Assembly: GCF_030818485.1 (NCBI RefSeq)
Contig: NZ_JAUTAJ010000001.1
Location: forward strand, 1-64,000
Direction: 5' to 3'
From: Pseudoroseomonas cervicalis
Lineage (GTDB): Bacteria; Pseudomonadota; Alphaproteobacteria; Acetobacterales; Acetobacteraceae
Length of the DNA stretch: 64,000 nucleotides
Shown here: piece after piece, positions 40,441-50,222 of the stretch
Layout of the letters: every line of letters starts with the position of its first letter
Position numbering within the stretch: position 1 is the first letter of the stretch
Notes under the pieces: generated by a model
The model's input: only the letters and a program-made list of their open reading frames with translations
Told to the model about the DNA's origin: nothing
Database searches by the model: none
Made by a program: the position numbers and the translations under genes

Positions 40441-41310
40441 TCAGGCGGGCGCGTCGCAGGGCACCAGCCGGCGCCGCGACAGCGGCAACAGCCGCGCCAG
40501 CTCGACCGGCCCGGCCTCGCGGAACAGCGGCGCCAGCCGCCCCTGGGCGGGTGTCGCGGGCAGGGCCAGGCCGTGGCGCGGACGCAGCGCCGCGACCTCG
40601 ACCCCTTCGGGCGGGCCGAGCAGCGCCCAGGCGGCGCGCAGGGCGCCCGCCTCGGCCTCGGCCACCTGCCAGGCATGGAAGCCGAGCGGCGGCATCGGCC
40701 CGTGCAGATCGGCGACCGCGCCGCGCCCGGTCTCCGGCGGCAGGCCGAGCAGCGCCGTCTCGATCGCCGCCTCCTGGCCGCGCGGCACCAGCAGCAGGTA
40801 GCGCAGCGTGGCGGGGGCGGCCTCGGCCTCGCGCCGCACCCGCAGCAGGGCAGGGCGCAGCGCCGCCTCGACCCGCCGGGCGCGGCGGGCCAGTTCCGCG
40901 CCGGCGCCGCCCGGGGCGGCCTGCAACGCGGCTTCGGGCCAGCGCAGGGTCAGGCTCCATTGATGCGTGCCGGCATGCTCGGCCAGGGCCAGGCGCAGCC
41001 GGGGCGCGGCGATCTCCAGCAGCGCCGGCAGCTCGGCCGCGGGGCAGAGCGCGGCGGCGGGCGCGGCGGGCAGGAAGGGGCCGGCCAGGCAGGCGGCCTC
41101 CAGCCGGCGCTGCACCAGCAGCAGGGCGCGCTGCCGCTCGGCCTCGGGCACGGCGGGGCGGGGCCCGCCCGGCACCGGCTGGGCGAAGGCGACCATGTCG
41201 CCGGCGCGCTGCTGCGACAGAGGCGGGCCGGCATGGCGCGTCATCGCCAGCTGCACCGGGGCCGCCGCCTCGGCCGGCGCCAGGCCGAGCAGCCTCACCA
41301 GCCCCGGCAC
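40441..41310 (-). CDS. GvpL/GvpF-family gas vesicle-like protein
   Basis: 289 residues from the GTG at 41310, preceded by GGAGGATGCGCC. The order of segments follows GvpF/GvpL. There is an N-terminal LVRLLGLAP and a helix ending in GPFLPAAPAAALCPAAELPALL, where the family has the LPxRFG block. LRYLLLVPRGQEAAIETAL corresponds to the AYLV...F part and DLHGPMPPLGFHAWQ to the GPwPPYsF block. The RFG residues are lost. GvpF/L proteins help build the gas vesicle shell. No gvpA/gvpJ is in the window. A divergent member; assignment by pattern only. Confidence 0.55.
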   Translation of the reverse strand: MPGLVRLLGLAPAEAAAPVQLAMTRHAGPPLSQQRAGDMVAFAQPVPGGPRPAVPEAERQRALLLVQRRLEAACLAGPFLPAAPAAALCPAAELPALLEIAAPRLRLALAEHAGTHQWSLTLRWPEAALQAAPGGAGAELARRARRVEAALRPALLRVRREAEAAPATLRYLLLVPRGQEAAIETALLGLPPETGRGAVADLHGPMPPLGFHAWQVAEAEAGALRAAWALLGPPEGVEVAALRPRHGLALPATPAQGRLAPLFREAGPVELARLLPLSRRRLVPCDAPA

Positions 41311-41329
41311 GGCGCATCCTCCGGGCGCG

Positions 41330-41731
41330 TCATGGCAGTTCCTCGGCGCCGCGCCGGGCCAGCGCCGCCTCCAGCAGGCCATGCGCGCAATGCCAGCGCA
41401 GGCTGTCCGGCGCGGCGGCGGCGGGCAGCGGGATCTCGGCGGCGAAGGGGCAGGGGCCGGACGTCAGCAGCAGCAGCCGCCCCCCGGCGCAGGCCAGCTG
41501 CACCGCGGCGGGGGCGACGCCCGGCAGTTCGACCCGCAGCTGCCAGCCTTCTGTCGTGGCCAGCCAGGCATGGCGCGGCCGGCGCGGGGCGAGGGCGCTG
41601 CCGCCCTGGCGGTGCAGCGCCGCCTGCAGCGCGCCGCGCAGCGCGGCGGGGTCGGGCGGCGGCAGGGTCTGGCCCAGGCGCCGGGCGAGGCCGGGCAGGG
41701 CGCTGTCGGTGAAAAGACGATGCGCGGCCAT
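41330..41731 (-). CDS. Hsp20/alpha-crystallin-like protein
   Basis: 133 residues. The C-terminal two thirds follow the alpha-crystallin pattern: WQLRVELPGVAPAAVQLACAGGRLLLLTS (the VELPGV strand), CPFAAEIPLPAAAAPDSLRW and HGLLEAALAR. The C-terminal I-x-I tail of full small heat-shock proteins is missing. Some gas vesicle clusters include an Hsp20-like GvpH, which fits the next gene being GvpF/L-like. It ends 20 bases before that gene's start. Confidence 0.6.
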   Translation of the reverse strand: MAAHRLFTDSALPGLARRLGQTLPPPDPAALRGALQAALHRQGGSALAPRRPRHAWLATTEGWQLRVELPGVAPAAVQLACAGGRLLLLTSGPCPFAAEIPLPAAAAPDSLRWHCAHGLLEAALARRGAEELP

Positions 41732-41929
41732 GGCTCAGCCAGGGCCCGTGGGGTGCGCCAGGGGCGCGGGCCCGGCGCAGGCGGGCGGGGAAAGGGTCAT
41801 GCGCGGCTCAGCCTTCTGCTGATGCGGAGTGAAGGCAGCCTATGCGAAAAATGATAATGAGGCGCTAAGCCGGGCGAAGGCGGGAAGGGGGCCAGGCGAC
41901 CGTGGCGGGGAAAGGCAGGGTTCTAGGAA

Positions 41930-41983
41930 AAAATACCCTGTGGCGGGCGAAGCCCGGCCCGCCGCCCCGGTCCAGGGCGGCGG
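41930..41983 (-). terminator. Terminator of the kdp operon
   Basis: On the minus strand after kdpE: a 9-bp stem CCGCCGCCC (41975-41983 with 41959-41967), a smaller hairpin CGGGCTTCGCCCG, then a run of six T (GGGTATTTTTTCC). Good intrinsic terminator. Confidence 0.65.
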
Positions 41984-42002
41984 CACTGATACCCTGCGGC
42001 GC

Positions 42003-42698
42003 TCAGTCCGGCTCGCCCAGCCGGTAGCCGATGCCGGGCTCGGTGCGGATCAGCGCCCCGGCCGGGCCGAGCTTCTGGCGCAGATGGCCGATATAGACCC
42101 GCAGATATTGCGCATCCTCGGCATGGGCCGGGCCCCAGACCGCCTCCAGCAATTGCCGGTGGGTGGTGACGCGCCCGGCGCCGCCGCGCGCCAGCGCCAC
42201 CAGCAGCGACCATTCGCGTGGCGTCAGCTTCAGCCGCTCGCCATCCTCCAGCCGCGCCACGCGCTGCGCCAGGTCGATGCGCAGCGGGCCAACGGAAAGA
42301 AGCGTCTCGGCGGCGCGGGCCTGGCCGGCGCGGCGCAGGGCGGCGCGCAGCCGCGCCAGCAGCTCCGCCAGGGCGAAGGGCTTTTCGACATAGTCATCGG
42401 CGCCGGCATCGAGGGCCGCGACCTTCTCCGCCTCCCGCTCGCGCGCCGAGACCACCAGCACCGGCGCGTCGCTGAAGCCGCGCAGCCGCTCCAGCACCGT
42501 CTTGCCGTCGAGATCCGGCAGGCCGAGATCGAGCAGCACGGCGGCGGGCGCGGCGGTGGCCGCCAGGCGCAGCGCCTCCGCCCCCGTCTCGGCGCGCAGC
42601 GGGGCATAGCCGGCGGCGGTCAGAGCCGGCCCCAGGAAGCGGTGGATCTGCGTCTCGTCATCCACCACCAGCACGGCGGGGCCAGGGGGGTCGGTCAT
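42003..42698 (-). CDS. kdpE: KDP operon response regulator KdpE
   Basis: 231 residues. Receiver with VVDDETQIHRFL, phospho-acceptor Asp in VLLDLGLPDLDG, VSARERE and YVEKPFAL. Winged-helix output domain with PREWSLLVALARGG, WGPAHAEDAQYLRVYIGHLRQKL and GIGYRL, characteristic of KdpE. Activates kdpFABC when K+ is scarce. The ATG overlaps the kdpD stop by 4 bases; last gene of the operon. Confidence 0.96.
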   Translation of the reverse strand: MTDPPGPAVLVVDDETQIHRFLGPALTAAGYAPLRAETGAEALRLAATAAPAAVLLDLGLPDLDGKTVLERLRGFSDAPVLVVSAREREAEKVAALDAGADDYVEKPFALAELLARLRAALRRAGQARAAETLLSVGPLRIDLAQRVARLEDGERLKLTPREWSLLVALARGGAGRVTTHRQLLEAVWGPAHAEDAQYLRVYIGHLRQKLGPAGALIRTEPGIGYRLGEPD

Positions 42699-45349
42699 GC
42701 CGGGAACCTTGCGGTGATGCGGGTGCCGCGCCCCGCCGCCAGCGGGCTTTCCGCGGCGATGCGCCCGCCCATGGCCTGGACCAGGCCGCGGCTGATGGCA
42801 AGGCCCAGCCCGCTGCCGGCGGCCACCCGGTCGGTGCGGCTGGCGCGGAAGAAGGGGTCGAAGATGCGGTTGAGATCGGCGGGCGGGATGCCCGGCCCGT
42901 CATCCTCGACGGCGATCGCCATCTCGGCCCCGTCGCGCCACAGGCGCAGCACGACGCGGCCCCCGGGCCCGGAGAATTTCACCGCATTGTCCAGCAGATT
43001 GCCCAGCACCTGGTCGAGCAGCAGCGGGTCCAGCCGCGCCAGGCGCAGCCGCTCGCCCGCCTCGACCGCGATGGCGCGGCCGCTGGCGCGGGTGATGCGG
43101 CGCGCCGCGGCCTCCGCCGCCTCGGCCAGGTCGACCGGCTCGGCGCGCACCCGCACCTCGCCATTCTCGATGCGCACGATGTCGAGGATGTTGGCGATCC
43201 AGCGCGACAGCCGCTCCGCCTCCTCCTCGGCGGTGGCCAGCAGATCGTCGCGCTGCTCCGGGCTGAGCGCGGCGCCGGCGACCCGCAGCGTGCCGATCGC
43301 CCCCCGCACCGAGGTCAGCGGCGTCTTCAGATCGTGGCCGAGCGAGGTCAGCAGCGCGCTGCGCAGGCTCTCGCTCTCGGCGCGGGCGGCGGCGCGGGCG
43401 CGCTCCTCCATCAGCTCCAGCCGCTCCAGCGCCACGGCGGCCTGGTCGAGCAGCGCGTCGAGCGCGCGGTCGGTCTCGGCATCGGGCAGGCCGTGCTCGG
43501 GCTTCAGGCCGAGCAGGCCGGCGGTCGCGCGCGCCGTGCGCATCGGGCGGAACTGCCAATCGGTGCCGGCCGGCAGGGTGTCGGTGCCGCGCCCGGTCGG
43601 CCGGCCATGCGCCAGCGCCCAGCGCGCCGCCGCCATGCCGGCCTCGTCCGGCACCGCCTGCAGCGGCACGGCGGCGCGGGGGACGGGTTCCGGCATGGTC
43701 TCGCCCGGGGCGGGGGGGAGGGGCATCAGCACGCAGACCGGGCCATGCGTCAGCCGCTCCGCCTCGCGCGCCACGGCCTCCAGCAGATCGCCGCGCTCGC
43801 TGGTGGCGCCGAGGCGGCGGCTGAACTCCACCAGCCGCCGCAGCCCCAGCAGCCGCGCCTGGGCGGCGCGCACCGAGCGGCCGAGCCCGCCGGTGGTGCC
43901 GGCCAGCAGCAGCGCCACCAGCGCGAAGACCACGGCGCCCACCACATCCTGCGGCCCGGCGATGGCCAGGGTGTAGCGCGGCGGCAGGAACAAATAGTTC
44001 CAGGACAGGAAGGACAGCGCCGCCGCCAGCAGCCCGGGCAGCGCGCCGCCGATCACCGCCGTGCCGATCAGCGCCGGCAGGTAGATCATGCCGAGCACAC
44101 CCTCCGGCACATCGCCATCCAGCAGGCTGGCCACCAGCGAGGCGCCGGCCACCAGCAGCGGCGCCGCCGCCCAGCCCAGCCAGCGCGGCAGGGCAGGGGA
44201 GGGGGCGGGGGGCGCCGGGCGCGGCAGGGCCGGGTCGGGCACCAGATGCAGGGCGAAATCGCCGCCGCGCCGCAGCAGCGCGGCCGAGAGGGTGCGGCCG
44301 GAGAGCCGCCGCCAGGCCGGCGGCCGGCCGCGGCCGATCACCAGATGCCCGGCATTGCGGGCCCGCGCCGCGGCCAGGATGGCGGCGGGCAGGTTGGTGG
44401 CGACGATGGTCTCCACCTCCGCCCCCAGGCTCTCGGCCAGGCGCAGGGCGGCGGCGACGCGGCCGGGATCGCCGGGGGCGGTCGGGCGCTCGACATGCAG
44501 CGCCAGCAGGGGCGCGCGCAGCGCCTCGGCGATGCGGCTGGCATGGCGCACCACGCTCTCGGCGGCCGGGTCGGCGCCGACCAGCGCCAGCACCCGCTCG
44601 CCCGAGGGCCAGGGTCCCGCGATGGCATTGGCGCGCATATAGGAGGTGACGTCGGCATCGACGCGCTCGGCGGTGCGGCGCAGCGCCAGCTCGCGCAACG
44701 CCGCCAGATTGCCCTCGCGGAAGAAGCCGCGCAGCGCCCGCGGCACCTGCTCGGCGCGGTAGATTTTTCCCTGGCGCAGCCGCTCCAGCAGCTCGCCGGG
44801 GGGGATGTCGATCAGCTCGACGGCGTCCGCGCCGGCCAGCACCGCATCCGGCACCGTCTCGGCCACCCGCACCCCGGTGATGCGGGCGACCGCGTCGGAG
44901 AGGCTTTCCAGGTGCTGGACATTCATCGTCGTCCAGACCTCGATGCCGGCCTCGCGCAGCTCCTCGACATCCTGCCAGCGCTTGGGGTGGCGGCTGCCGG
45001 GCGCGTTGCTGTGCGCCAGCTCGTCCAGCAGCAGGATCTGCGGCCGGGCGGCCAGCGCCGCGTCGAGGTCGAATTCCTCCAGCACCTGGCCGCGATGGGC
45101 CAGGCGCGCGCGGGGCAGCAGCGGCAGGCCGGAAAGCTGCGCCGCCGTCTCCGCCCTTCCATGCGTCTCCACCAGCCCGACCAGCAGCTCGGCGCCGCCG
45201 GCCTGGCGGCGCCTTGCCTCGGCCAGCATCTCCCAGGTCTTGCCGACGCCGGGGGCGGCGCCCAGGAAGACCTTCAGCCGGCCGCGCCCCTCCCGCCGGG
45301 CGAGGGCGAGAAGGGCGTCGGGATCGGGGCGCGGGGCGGGGTCGCTCAT
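42695..45349 (-). CDS. kdpD: Osmosensitive K+ channel histidine kinase KdpD
   Basis: 884 residues. N-terminal KdpD domain with Walker A GAAPGVGKTWEML (about residue 30), DELAHSNAPGSRHPKRWQDV-like block and VWTTMNVQHLES. A Usp-like domain follows (about 250-365), then four membrane helices (about 395-495) and a GAF region. The kinase core has LGHDLKTPLTSVRGA (His about 665), NLLDNAVKFS, DDGPGIPP and GSGLGLAISRG. Senses low K+ and phosphorylates KdpE. Lies 10 bases after kdpC. Confidence 0.97.
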   Translation of the reverse strand: MSDPAPRPDPDALLALARREGRGRLKVFLGAAPGVGKTWEMLAEARRRQAGGAELLVGLVETHGRAETAAQLSGLPLLPRARLAHRGQVLEEFDLDAALAARPQILLLDELAHSNAPGSRHPKRWQDVEELREAGIEVWTTMNVQHLESLSDAVARITGVRVAETVPDAVLAGADAVELIDIPPGELLERLRQGKIYRAEQVPRALRGFFREGNLAALRELALRRTAERVDADVTSYMRANAIAGPWPSGERVLALVGADPAAESVVRHASRIAEALRAPLLALHVERPTAPGDPGRVAAALRLAESLGAEVETIVATNLPAAILAAARARNAGHLVIGRGRPPAWRRLSGRTLSAALLRRGGDFALHLVPDPALPRPAPPAPSPALPRWLGWAAAPLLVAGASLVASLLDGDVPEGVLGMIYLPALIGTAVIGGALPGLLAAALSFLSWNYLFLPPRYTLAIAGPQDVVGAVVFALVALLLAGTTGGLGRSVRAAQARLLGLRRLVEFSRRLGATSERGDLLEAVAREAERLTHGPVCVLMPLPPAPGETMPEPVPRAAVPLQAVPDEAGMAAARWALAHGRPTGRGTDTLPAGTDWQFRPMRTARATAGLLGLKPEHGLPDAETDRALDALLDQAAVALERLELMEERARAAARAESESLRSALLTSLGHDLKTPLTSVRGAIGTLRVAGAALSPEQRDDLLATAEEEAERLSRWIANILDIVRIENGEVRVRAEPVDLAEAAEAAARRITRASGRAIAVEAGERLRLARLDPLLLDQVLGNLLDNAVKFSGPGGRVVLRLWRDGAEMAIAVEDDGPGIPPADLNRIFDPFFRASRTDRVAAGSGLGLAISRGLVQAMGGRIAAESPLAAGRGTRITARFPA

Positions 45350-45359
45350 CGCCGCCAGA

Positions 45360-45962
45360 CTAGCGCGGCGGGGCGGCCTGCAGCGAATCCAGCGCCAGGT
45401 TCAGCCGCAGCACATTGACCCGCGGCGCGCCGAGCAGGCCGAGCTCCAGGCTCTCGGTCTCGGCCGCCAGCAGGGCGCGCAGGCGCTCTTCCGGCAGGCC
45501 GCGCGCGGCGGCCACCCGCGCCAGCTGCCGCGCCGCATTCTCCGGGCTGATATGCGGGTCGAGGCCGGAGCCGGAGGCGGTCGCCGCATCCGCCGGCACC
45601 GGGGCCGGGCCCAGCGTGGCGACGCGCTCCCGCACCGCCTCGAGCAGCGCCGCGCTGGTCGGGCCGAGCTGCGAGGCGGCCGAGGCGCCGGCATTGTAGG
45701 GCGCGGCGCGGGTCTGGCCCGGCTGCTCCGGATCGGCCTCGGTGGTGGCCGAGGGGCGCGGATGGAAATAGCGGCCGCTGGAAAAATCCTGGCCGAGCAG
45801 GGCGGAGCCGACCACGCGGCCCTCGCGTTCGACCAGGCTGCCATTGGCCTGCCAGGGGAAGGCCAGCTGCGCCAGCCCGGTGAAGCCCGCCGGCACGGCC
45901 AGGCCGAGCAGCAGGGTGAACAGCCCGACCATGGCGAAGGCCGGGCGGAGGAGGTCGGACAT
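45360..45962 (-). CDS. kdpC: Potassium-transporting ATPase subunit KdpC
   Basis: 200 residues with one N-terminal membrane helix (AFAMVGLFTLLLGLAVPAGF). Conserved GSLVEREGRVVGSALLGQDFSSGRYFHPRPSA split by the YNAGASAASQLGPTS block, then SGSGLDPHISPENAARQLARVAAARGL. KdpC stabilises the KdpA-KdpB complex. Starts 2 bases after kdpB. Confidence 0.97.
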   Translation of the reverse strand: MSDLLRPAFAMVGLFTLLLGLAVPAGFTGLAQLAFPWQANGSLVEREGRVVGSALLGQDFSSGRYFHPRPSATTEADPEQPGQTRAAPYNAGASAASQLGPTSAALLEAVRERVATLGPAPVPADAATASGSGLDPHISPENAARQLARVAAARGLPEERLRALLAAETESLELGLLGAPRVNVLRLNLALDSLQAAPPR

Positions 45963-45964
45963 GC

Positions 45965-48046
45965 TCAGGCGATCCCGATCAGGGTGAGGAACAGGTCGAT
46001 CAGCTTGATGCCGAGGAAGGGGGCCACGATGCCGCCCAGCCCATAGACCAGCAGGTTGCGCCGCAGCAGCGAGGCGGCGCCCACCGGGCGATAGGCGACG
46101 CCGCGCAGCGCCAGCGGCACCAGCGCCACGATGATCAGCGCATTGAAGATCACCGCCGAGAGGATGGCGCTCTGCGGCGAGGCGAGCTGCATGACGTTCA
46201 GCGCGCCGAGCTGCGGATAGGAGGCGACGAAGATCGCCGGCAGGATGGCGAAGTACTTCGCCACGTCATTGGCGATGGAGAAGGTGGTCAGCGCGCCGCG
46301 GGTGATCAGCAGCTGCTTGCCGATCTCCACCACCTCGATCAGCTTGGTCGGATCGCTGTCCAGATCGACCATGTTGCCGGCCTCGCGCGCCGCCTGGGTG
46401 CCGGTCTGCATGGCCAGCCCGACATCGGCCTGGGCCAAAGCCGGCGCGTCATTGGTGCCGTCGCCGGCCATGGCGACCAGCCGCCCTTCGGCCTGCATGC
46501 GGCGGATATAGCCGAGCTTGTCCTCCGGCGTCGCCTCGGCCAGCACGTCGTCCACCCCCGCCTCGGCGGCGATGGCGGCGGCCGTCAGCCGGTTGTCGCC
46601 GGTGACCATGACGGTGCGGATGCCCATCCGCCGCAGCGCCGCGAAGCGCTCGCGGATGCCGGGCTTGACGATGTCCTTCAGCTCGATGGCGCCGAGCAGC
46701 ACGCCGTCGCGCGCCACGGCCAGCGGCGTGGCACCCTGGCGGGCGATGCGCTCCACCGTCTCGGCCAGCGCCGGCGGCACCGGCAGGCCGAGACTCTTCG
46801 CCAGGCTGTCCACCGCGCCCTTGCGGTAGCGCGTGCCATCCGGCAGGTCGAGGCCGGAGAGCCGGGTCTGCGCGGTGAAGGGCACGATCTGCGCCCCCTC
46901 CGGCAGGGCGGGGGCCGCCAGCCCGTGCCGGGCCTGCGCATAGGAGAGGATCGAGCGGCCCTCCGGCGTCTCGTCGCCCAGCGAGGCGAGGATGGCGGCC
47001 TCGGCCAAAGCGCGTTCCTCGATGCCGGGGGCGGGGACGAGCGCGGCCGCCTGGCGGTTGCCATGGGTGATGGTGCCGGTCTTGTCGAGCAGCAGCACAT
47101 CGACATCGCCCGCCGCCTCCACCGCGCGGCCCGAGGTGGCCAGCACGTTGAAGCGCAGCAGCCGGTCCATCCCGGCGATGCCGATCGCCGAGAGCAGCCC
47201 GCCAATGGTGGTCGGGATCAGCGTCACCAGCAGCGCCGCCAGCACCGCGACCGAGGGCGGCTGGCCGTTCCAGGCGGCGAGCCCCACCAGGCTGGCCACC
47301 GCGATCAGGAAGATGATCGTCATGCCGGCCAGCAGGATGTCGAGGGCGATCTCGTTCGGCGTCTTCTGCCGCGCCGCCCCTTCGACAAGGGCGATCATGC
47401 GGTCGAGGAAGCTGGAGCCCGGGGCGGCGGTGACGCGCACCACCAGCCAGTCCGAGACCAGCATCGTGCCGCCGGTGACGGCCGAGCGGTCGCCGCCGGA
47501 TTCGCGGATCACCGGCGCGCTCTCGCCGGTCACCGCCGCCTCGTTGACGGCGGCGATGCCCTGCACCGCCTCGCCATCGGCGGGGATGAGGTCGCCGGCC
47601 TCGACCAGCACCAGGTCGCCGACGCGCAGATCGGCGGCGGGGCGGGGCTGCCACAGCGTCCGGTCATCGGCGCGCAGCAGCAGCTTCGCCGTGGTCTCGC
47701 CGCGGCTGCGGCGCAGGCTCTCGGCCTGGGCGCGGCCGCGCCCCTCGGCCACGGCCTCGGCGAAGGTGGCGAAGATCACCGTCAGCCACAGCCAGGCGGC
47801 GATGCCGGCGGAGAAGCCCCAGGGCTCGCCGCGCCAGGCGGCCAGCGCCGAGAGCAGGGTGACCAGGATGGAGACCGCCTCGGTGGTGAAGATCACCGGG
47901 TTGCGGACCAGCTGCGCCGGGTTGAGCTTGCGCAGCGCGTCGAGCGCGGCGCGGCCGAGCAGCGCCGGGTCGGCCAGCAGCGCGGCGGCGCCGCCCGCGC
48001 GGCGCTGCGTGCGCGCCGGGGGCAGGGCAGGGGAGAGGTCAGCCAT
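45965..48046 (-). CDS. kdpB: Potassium-transporting ATPase subunit KdpB
   Basis: 693 residues. P-type ATPase: TGES dephosphorylation loop (AVTGESAPV), phosphorylation site DKTGTITHG (Asp about 315), hinge [18 protein letters not shown] and [16 protein letters not shown]. Seven predicted membrane helices. The catalytic subunit that hydrolyses ATP for K+ uptake through KdpA. 11 bases after kdpA. Confidence 0.98.
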   Translation of the reverse strand: MADLSPALPPARTQRRAGGAAALLADPALLGRAALDALRKLNPAQLVRNPVIFTTEAVSILVTLLSALAAWRGEPWGFSAGIAAWLWLTVIFATFAEAVAEGRGRAQAESLRRSRGETTAKLLLRADDRTLWQPRPAADLRVGDLVLVEAGDLIPADGEAVQGIAAVNEAAVTGESAPVIRESGGDRSAVTGGTMLVSDWLVVRVTAAPGSSFLDRMIALVEGAARQKTPNEIALDILLAGMTIIFLIAVASLVGLAAWNGQPPSVAVLAALLVTLIPTTIGGLLSAIGIAGMDRLLRFNVLATSGRAVEAAGDVDVLLLDKTGTITHGNRQAAALVPAPGIEERALAEAAILASLGDETPEGRSILSYAQARHGLAAPALPEGAQIVPFTAQTRLSGLDLPDGTRYRKGAVDSLAKSLGLPVPPALAETVERIARQGATPLAVARDGVLLGAIELKDIVKPGIRERFAALRRMGIRTVMVTGDNRLTAAAIAAEAGVDDVLAEATPEDKLGYIRRMQAEGRLVAMAGDGTNDAPALAQADVGLAMQTGTQAAREAGNMVDLDSDPTKLIEVVEIGKQLLITRGALTTFSIANDVAKYFAILPAIFVASYPQLGALNVMQLASPQSAILSAVIFNALIIVALVPLALRGVAYRPVGAASLLRRNLLVYGLGGIVAPFLGIKLIDLFLTLIGIA

Positions 48047-48057
48047 GTTCCGAACCC

Positions 48058-49755
48058 TCAGAAGGTCGTGCCGGCAAGCAGAAGAAAGTGTTCGGCCAGG
48101 GGGCCGAGGGCGAGGGCGGGCATGAATTGCAGCCCGCCCAGGATCAGGATCACCCCCGCCAGCAGCCCGGCGAAGAGCGGCCCATGCGTGGGCAGGCTGC
48201 CCGCGCCCTCCGGCGCGCGCGGCTTGGCGGCGATGGCGCCGGCCAGCGCCATCACCGGCACCACATAGGCGAAGCGGCCGAGCAGCATGGCCAGGCCCAG
48301 CGTGGTGTTCAGCCAGGGCGTGTCGGCGGTCAGCCCGCCAAAGGCCGAGCCATTGTTGCCGGCGGCCGAGCTGTAGGCGTAGAGCATCTCGGACAGGCCA
48401 TGCGGCCCGGCATCCTGGATCGAGCTGATGGCCGCCGGCAGCACCATGGAGATGGCGGCGAAGCCCAGGATGGTGGCGGGCAGCACCAGCACCGCCAGCA
48501 TGGCGAGCTTGACCTCGCGCGCCTGCACCTTCTTGCCGAGATATTCCGGCGTGCGGCCGACCATCAGCCCGGCGACGAAGACCGAGAGCAGGGCGAAGAC
48601 CAGCATGCCGTAGAGGCCGGAGCCGACGCCGCCGGGCAGCACCTCGCCGAGCTGGATCAGGAACAGCGGCATCAGCCCGCCGAGCGGGGTGAAGCTGTCC
48701 AGCATGGCGTTCACCGCGCCGCAGGAGGCGCCGGTGGTGGTGGCGGTGAAGAGCGCGGTCAGCGCCAGGCCGAAGCGCACCTCCTTGCCTTCCATGTTGC
48801 CGAGCGCGGGGTCGAGGCCGGCGGCCAGGTGCAGCGGGTTGCCCGCGGCCTCGGCCGCGTAGATCGCCGCCGTGGCGCCGACGATATAGATCAGCATCAC
48901 CGCCAGCAGGGCGCGGCCCTGCCGGGCATCGCCCACGATGCGGCCGAAGGCGAGGGCGAGCGCGAAGGGGATCACCTGCTGCCCCCAGATCTGCAGCGCG
49001 GTGACCAGCGCCGAGGGGCCTTCCAGCGGATGCGCCGAATTGACGCCGTAGAAGCCGCCGCCATTGGTGCCGAGATGCTTGATGGCGATCTGCAGCGCCA
49101 CGGGGCCGAGCGGGATGCCCTGCTGCGCGCCCTCCAGCGTCGTCGCCTGGGCCAGGGCGGAGAAGGTCTGCGGCAGGCCCAGCGCCACGAAGCCGAGGCC
49201 AAGCGCCAGGCTCAGCGGCAGCAGCAGATAGAGGGTGATGCGGGTGAAATCGGCCCAGAAATTCCCGAGCTCGCGCAGGTTGCCGGCGGCGAAGGCGCGG
49301 CTGATCGCCAGCGCCAGGGCGATGCCGGTGCTCGCCGAGAGGAAATTCTGCACGGCGAGGCCGGCCATCTGGCTCAGATGGCTCATCGCCACCTCGCCGC
49401 TATAGGCCTGCCAGTTGGTGTTGGTGACGAAGCTGACGGCGGTGTTGAAGGCGAGCCAGGGCGAGAGCCCGGGCAGGCCCTGCGGGTTCAGCGGCAGCGC
49501 GCCCTGCAGCCGCAGCAGCGCGTAGAGCAGCAGGAAGCCCAGCGCATTGACCGCCAGCATGGCCAGGGTGTAGCCGCGCCAGCCCTGGCCCTGCGCCGGG
49601 TCGATGCCGCCGGCGCGGTAGAACAGCCGCTCCAGCGGCGCGAGGAAGGTGACCCGCCCGGCCGCGATGGCGGCGATGTAGCGGGCCAGCGGCACCGCCG
49701 TCAGCAGGGTGACGGCCAGCACCAGGGCGATCTGCGCCCATCCATTGGCGGTCAT
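48058..49755 (-). CDS. kdpA: Potassium-transporting ATPase subunit KdpA
   Basis: 565 residues, about ten membrane helices. Four selectivity-filter repeats are visible: [44 protein letters not shown] and [12 protein letters not shown]. This is the K+ channel-like subunit. Start ATG 2 bases after kdpF. Confidence 0.98.
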   Translation of the reverse strand: MTANGWAQIALVLAVTLLTAVPLARYIAAIAAGRVTFLAPLERLFYRAGGIDPAQGQGWRGYTLAMLAVNALGFLLLYALLRLQGALPLNPQGLPGLSPWLAFNTAVSFVTNTNWQAYSGEVAMSHLSQMAGLAVQNFLSASTGIALALAISRAFAAGNLRELGNFWADFTRITLYLLLPLSLALGLGFVALGLPQTFSALAQATTLEGAQQGIPLGPVALQIAIKHLGTNGGGFYGVNSAHPLEGPSALVTALQIWGQQVIPFALALAFGRIVGDARQGRALLAVMLIYIVGATAAIYAAEAAGNPLHLAAGLDPALGNMEGKEVRFGLALTALFTATTTGASCGAVNAMLDSFTPLGGLMPLFLIQLGEVLPGGVGSGLYGMLVFALLSVFVAGLMVGRTPEYLGKKVQAREVKLAMLAVLVLPATILGFAAISMVLPAAISSIQDAGPHGLSEMLYAYSSAAGNNGSAFGGLTADTPWLNTTLGLAMLLGRFAYVVPVMALAGAIAAKPRAPEGAGSLPTHGPLFAGLLAGVILILGGLQFMPALALGPLAEHFLLLAGTTF

Positions 49756-49757
49756 GG

Positions 49758-49844
49758 CTACAGGCTCTCCGGCCGCAGCAGGGCCCAGAGCAGGTAAACG
49801 AGAAGCAGGGCGGCGGTGACGCCGCCCAGGATCAGCGCGGTCAT
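49758..49844 (-). CDS. kdpF: Small Kdp subunit KdpF
   Basis: 28 residues, too short for usual ORF cut-offs. A single hydrophobic helix begins [18 protein letters not shown] and ends [10 protein letters not shown], the standard KdpF pattern. It stabilises the KdpFABC complex. Directly before kdpA, and 4 bases after the preceding 27-codon gene. Confidence 0.9.
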   Translation of the reverse strand: MTALILGGVTAALLLVYLLWALLRPESL

Positions 49845-49848
49845 GGCG

Positions 49849-49932
49849 TCACACCCGCTCACAGGCGGCCGCATAGGCGGCGAGCACCAGGAAGAGGCCG
49901 AGGCCGAGACCCGTCAGCAGCAGGTCGAGCAT
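49849..49932 (-). CDS. 27-residue membrane peptide at the head of the kdp operon
   Basis: Begins MLDLLLTGLGLGLFLVLAAY and ends AAACERV; one hydrophobic helix with a charged C-terminal end. It lies 4 bases before kdpF in the same direction, so it is probably the first gene of the operon. Short ORFs of this shape occur before kdpF in other proteobacteria. Whether it is a Kdp subunit or a leader peptide is unknown. Confidence 0.6.
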   Translation of the reverse strand: MLDLLLTGLGLGLFLVLAAYAAACERV

Positions 49933-50222
49933 GGCGAGGAGAGGCTCCGCTCAGGAATCAACATCCCTGGGCTTGTCGCGCCGTGCCGCCGAAAGGCGCC
50001 ATGCGAGTTCCGGCCCCGCCGCGTAAAGGCGGCATAAAAGCGGGGCGGGGAGGGTGGTCAGGCCGGTCGGTGTGGCCCGCGGCGATGCGCCGTGGCGCGC
50101 GGGCGTGGGAAGGGTCTGGCGGGATGGCCCGCGATGCGGGATCGTTGCGGTGTCACGGGGCGGTCCCGTGGCGCGGCGCCGGGGCCGCGCGTGCCGCCCG
50201 GCCGGCATGGCGAAGGACCCGC

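Noticed and set aside
41829..43976. 715-codon open frame on the plus strand over the kdp region
   Set aside because: Shadow of kdpE and kdpD. The intergenic part up to 42002 contains the kdp terminator and a TGCGAAAAA motif, not a gene start with a ribosome site.
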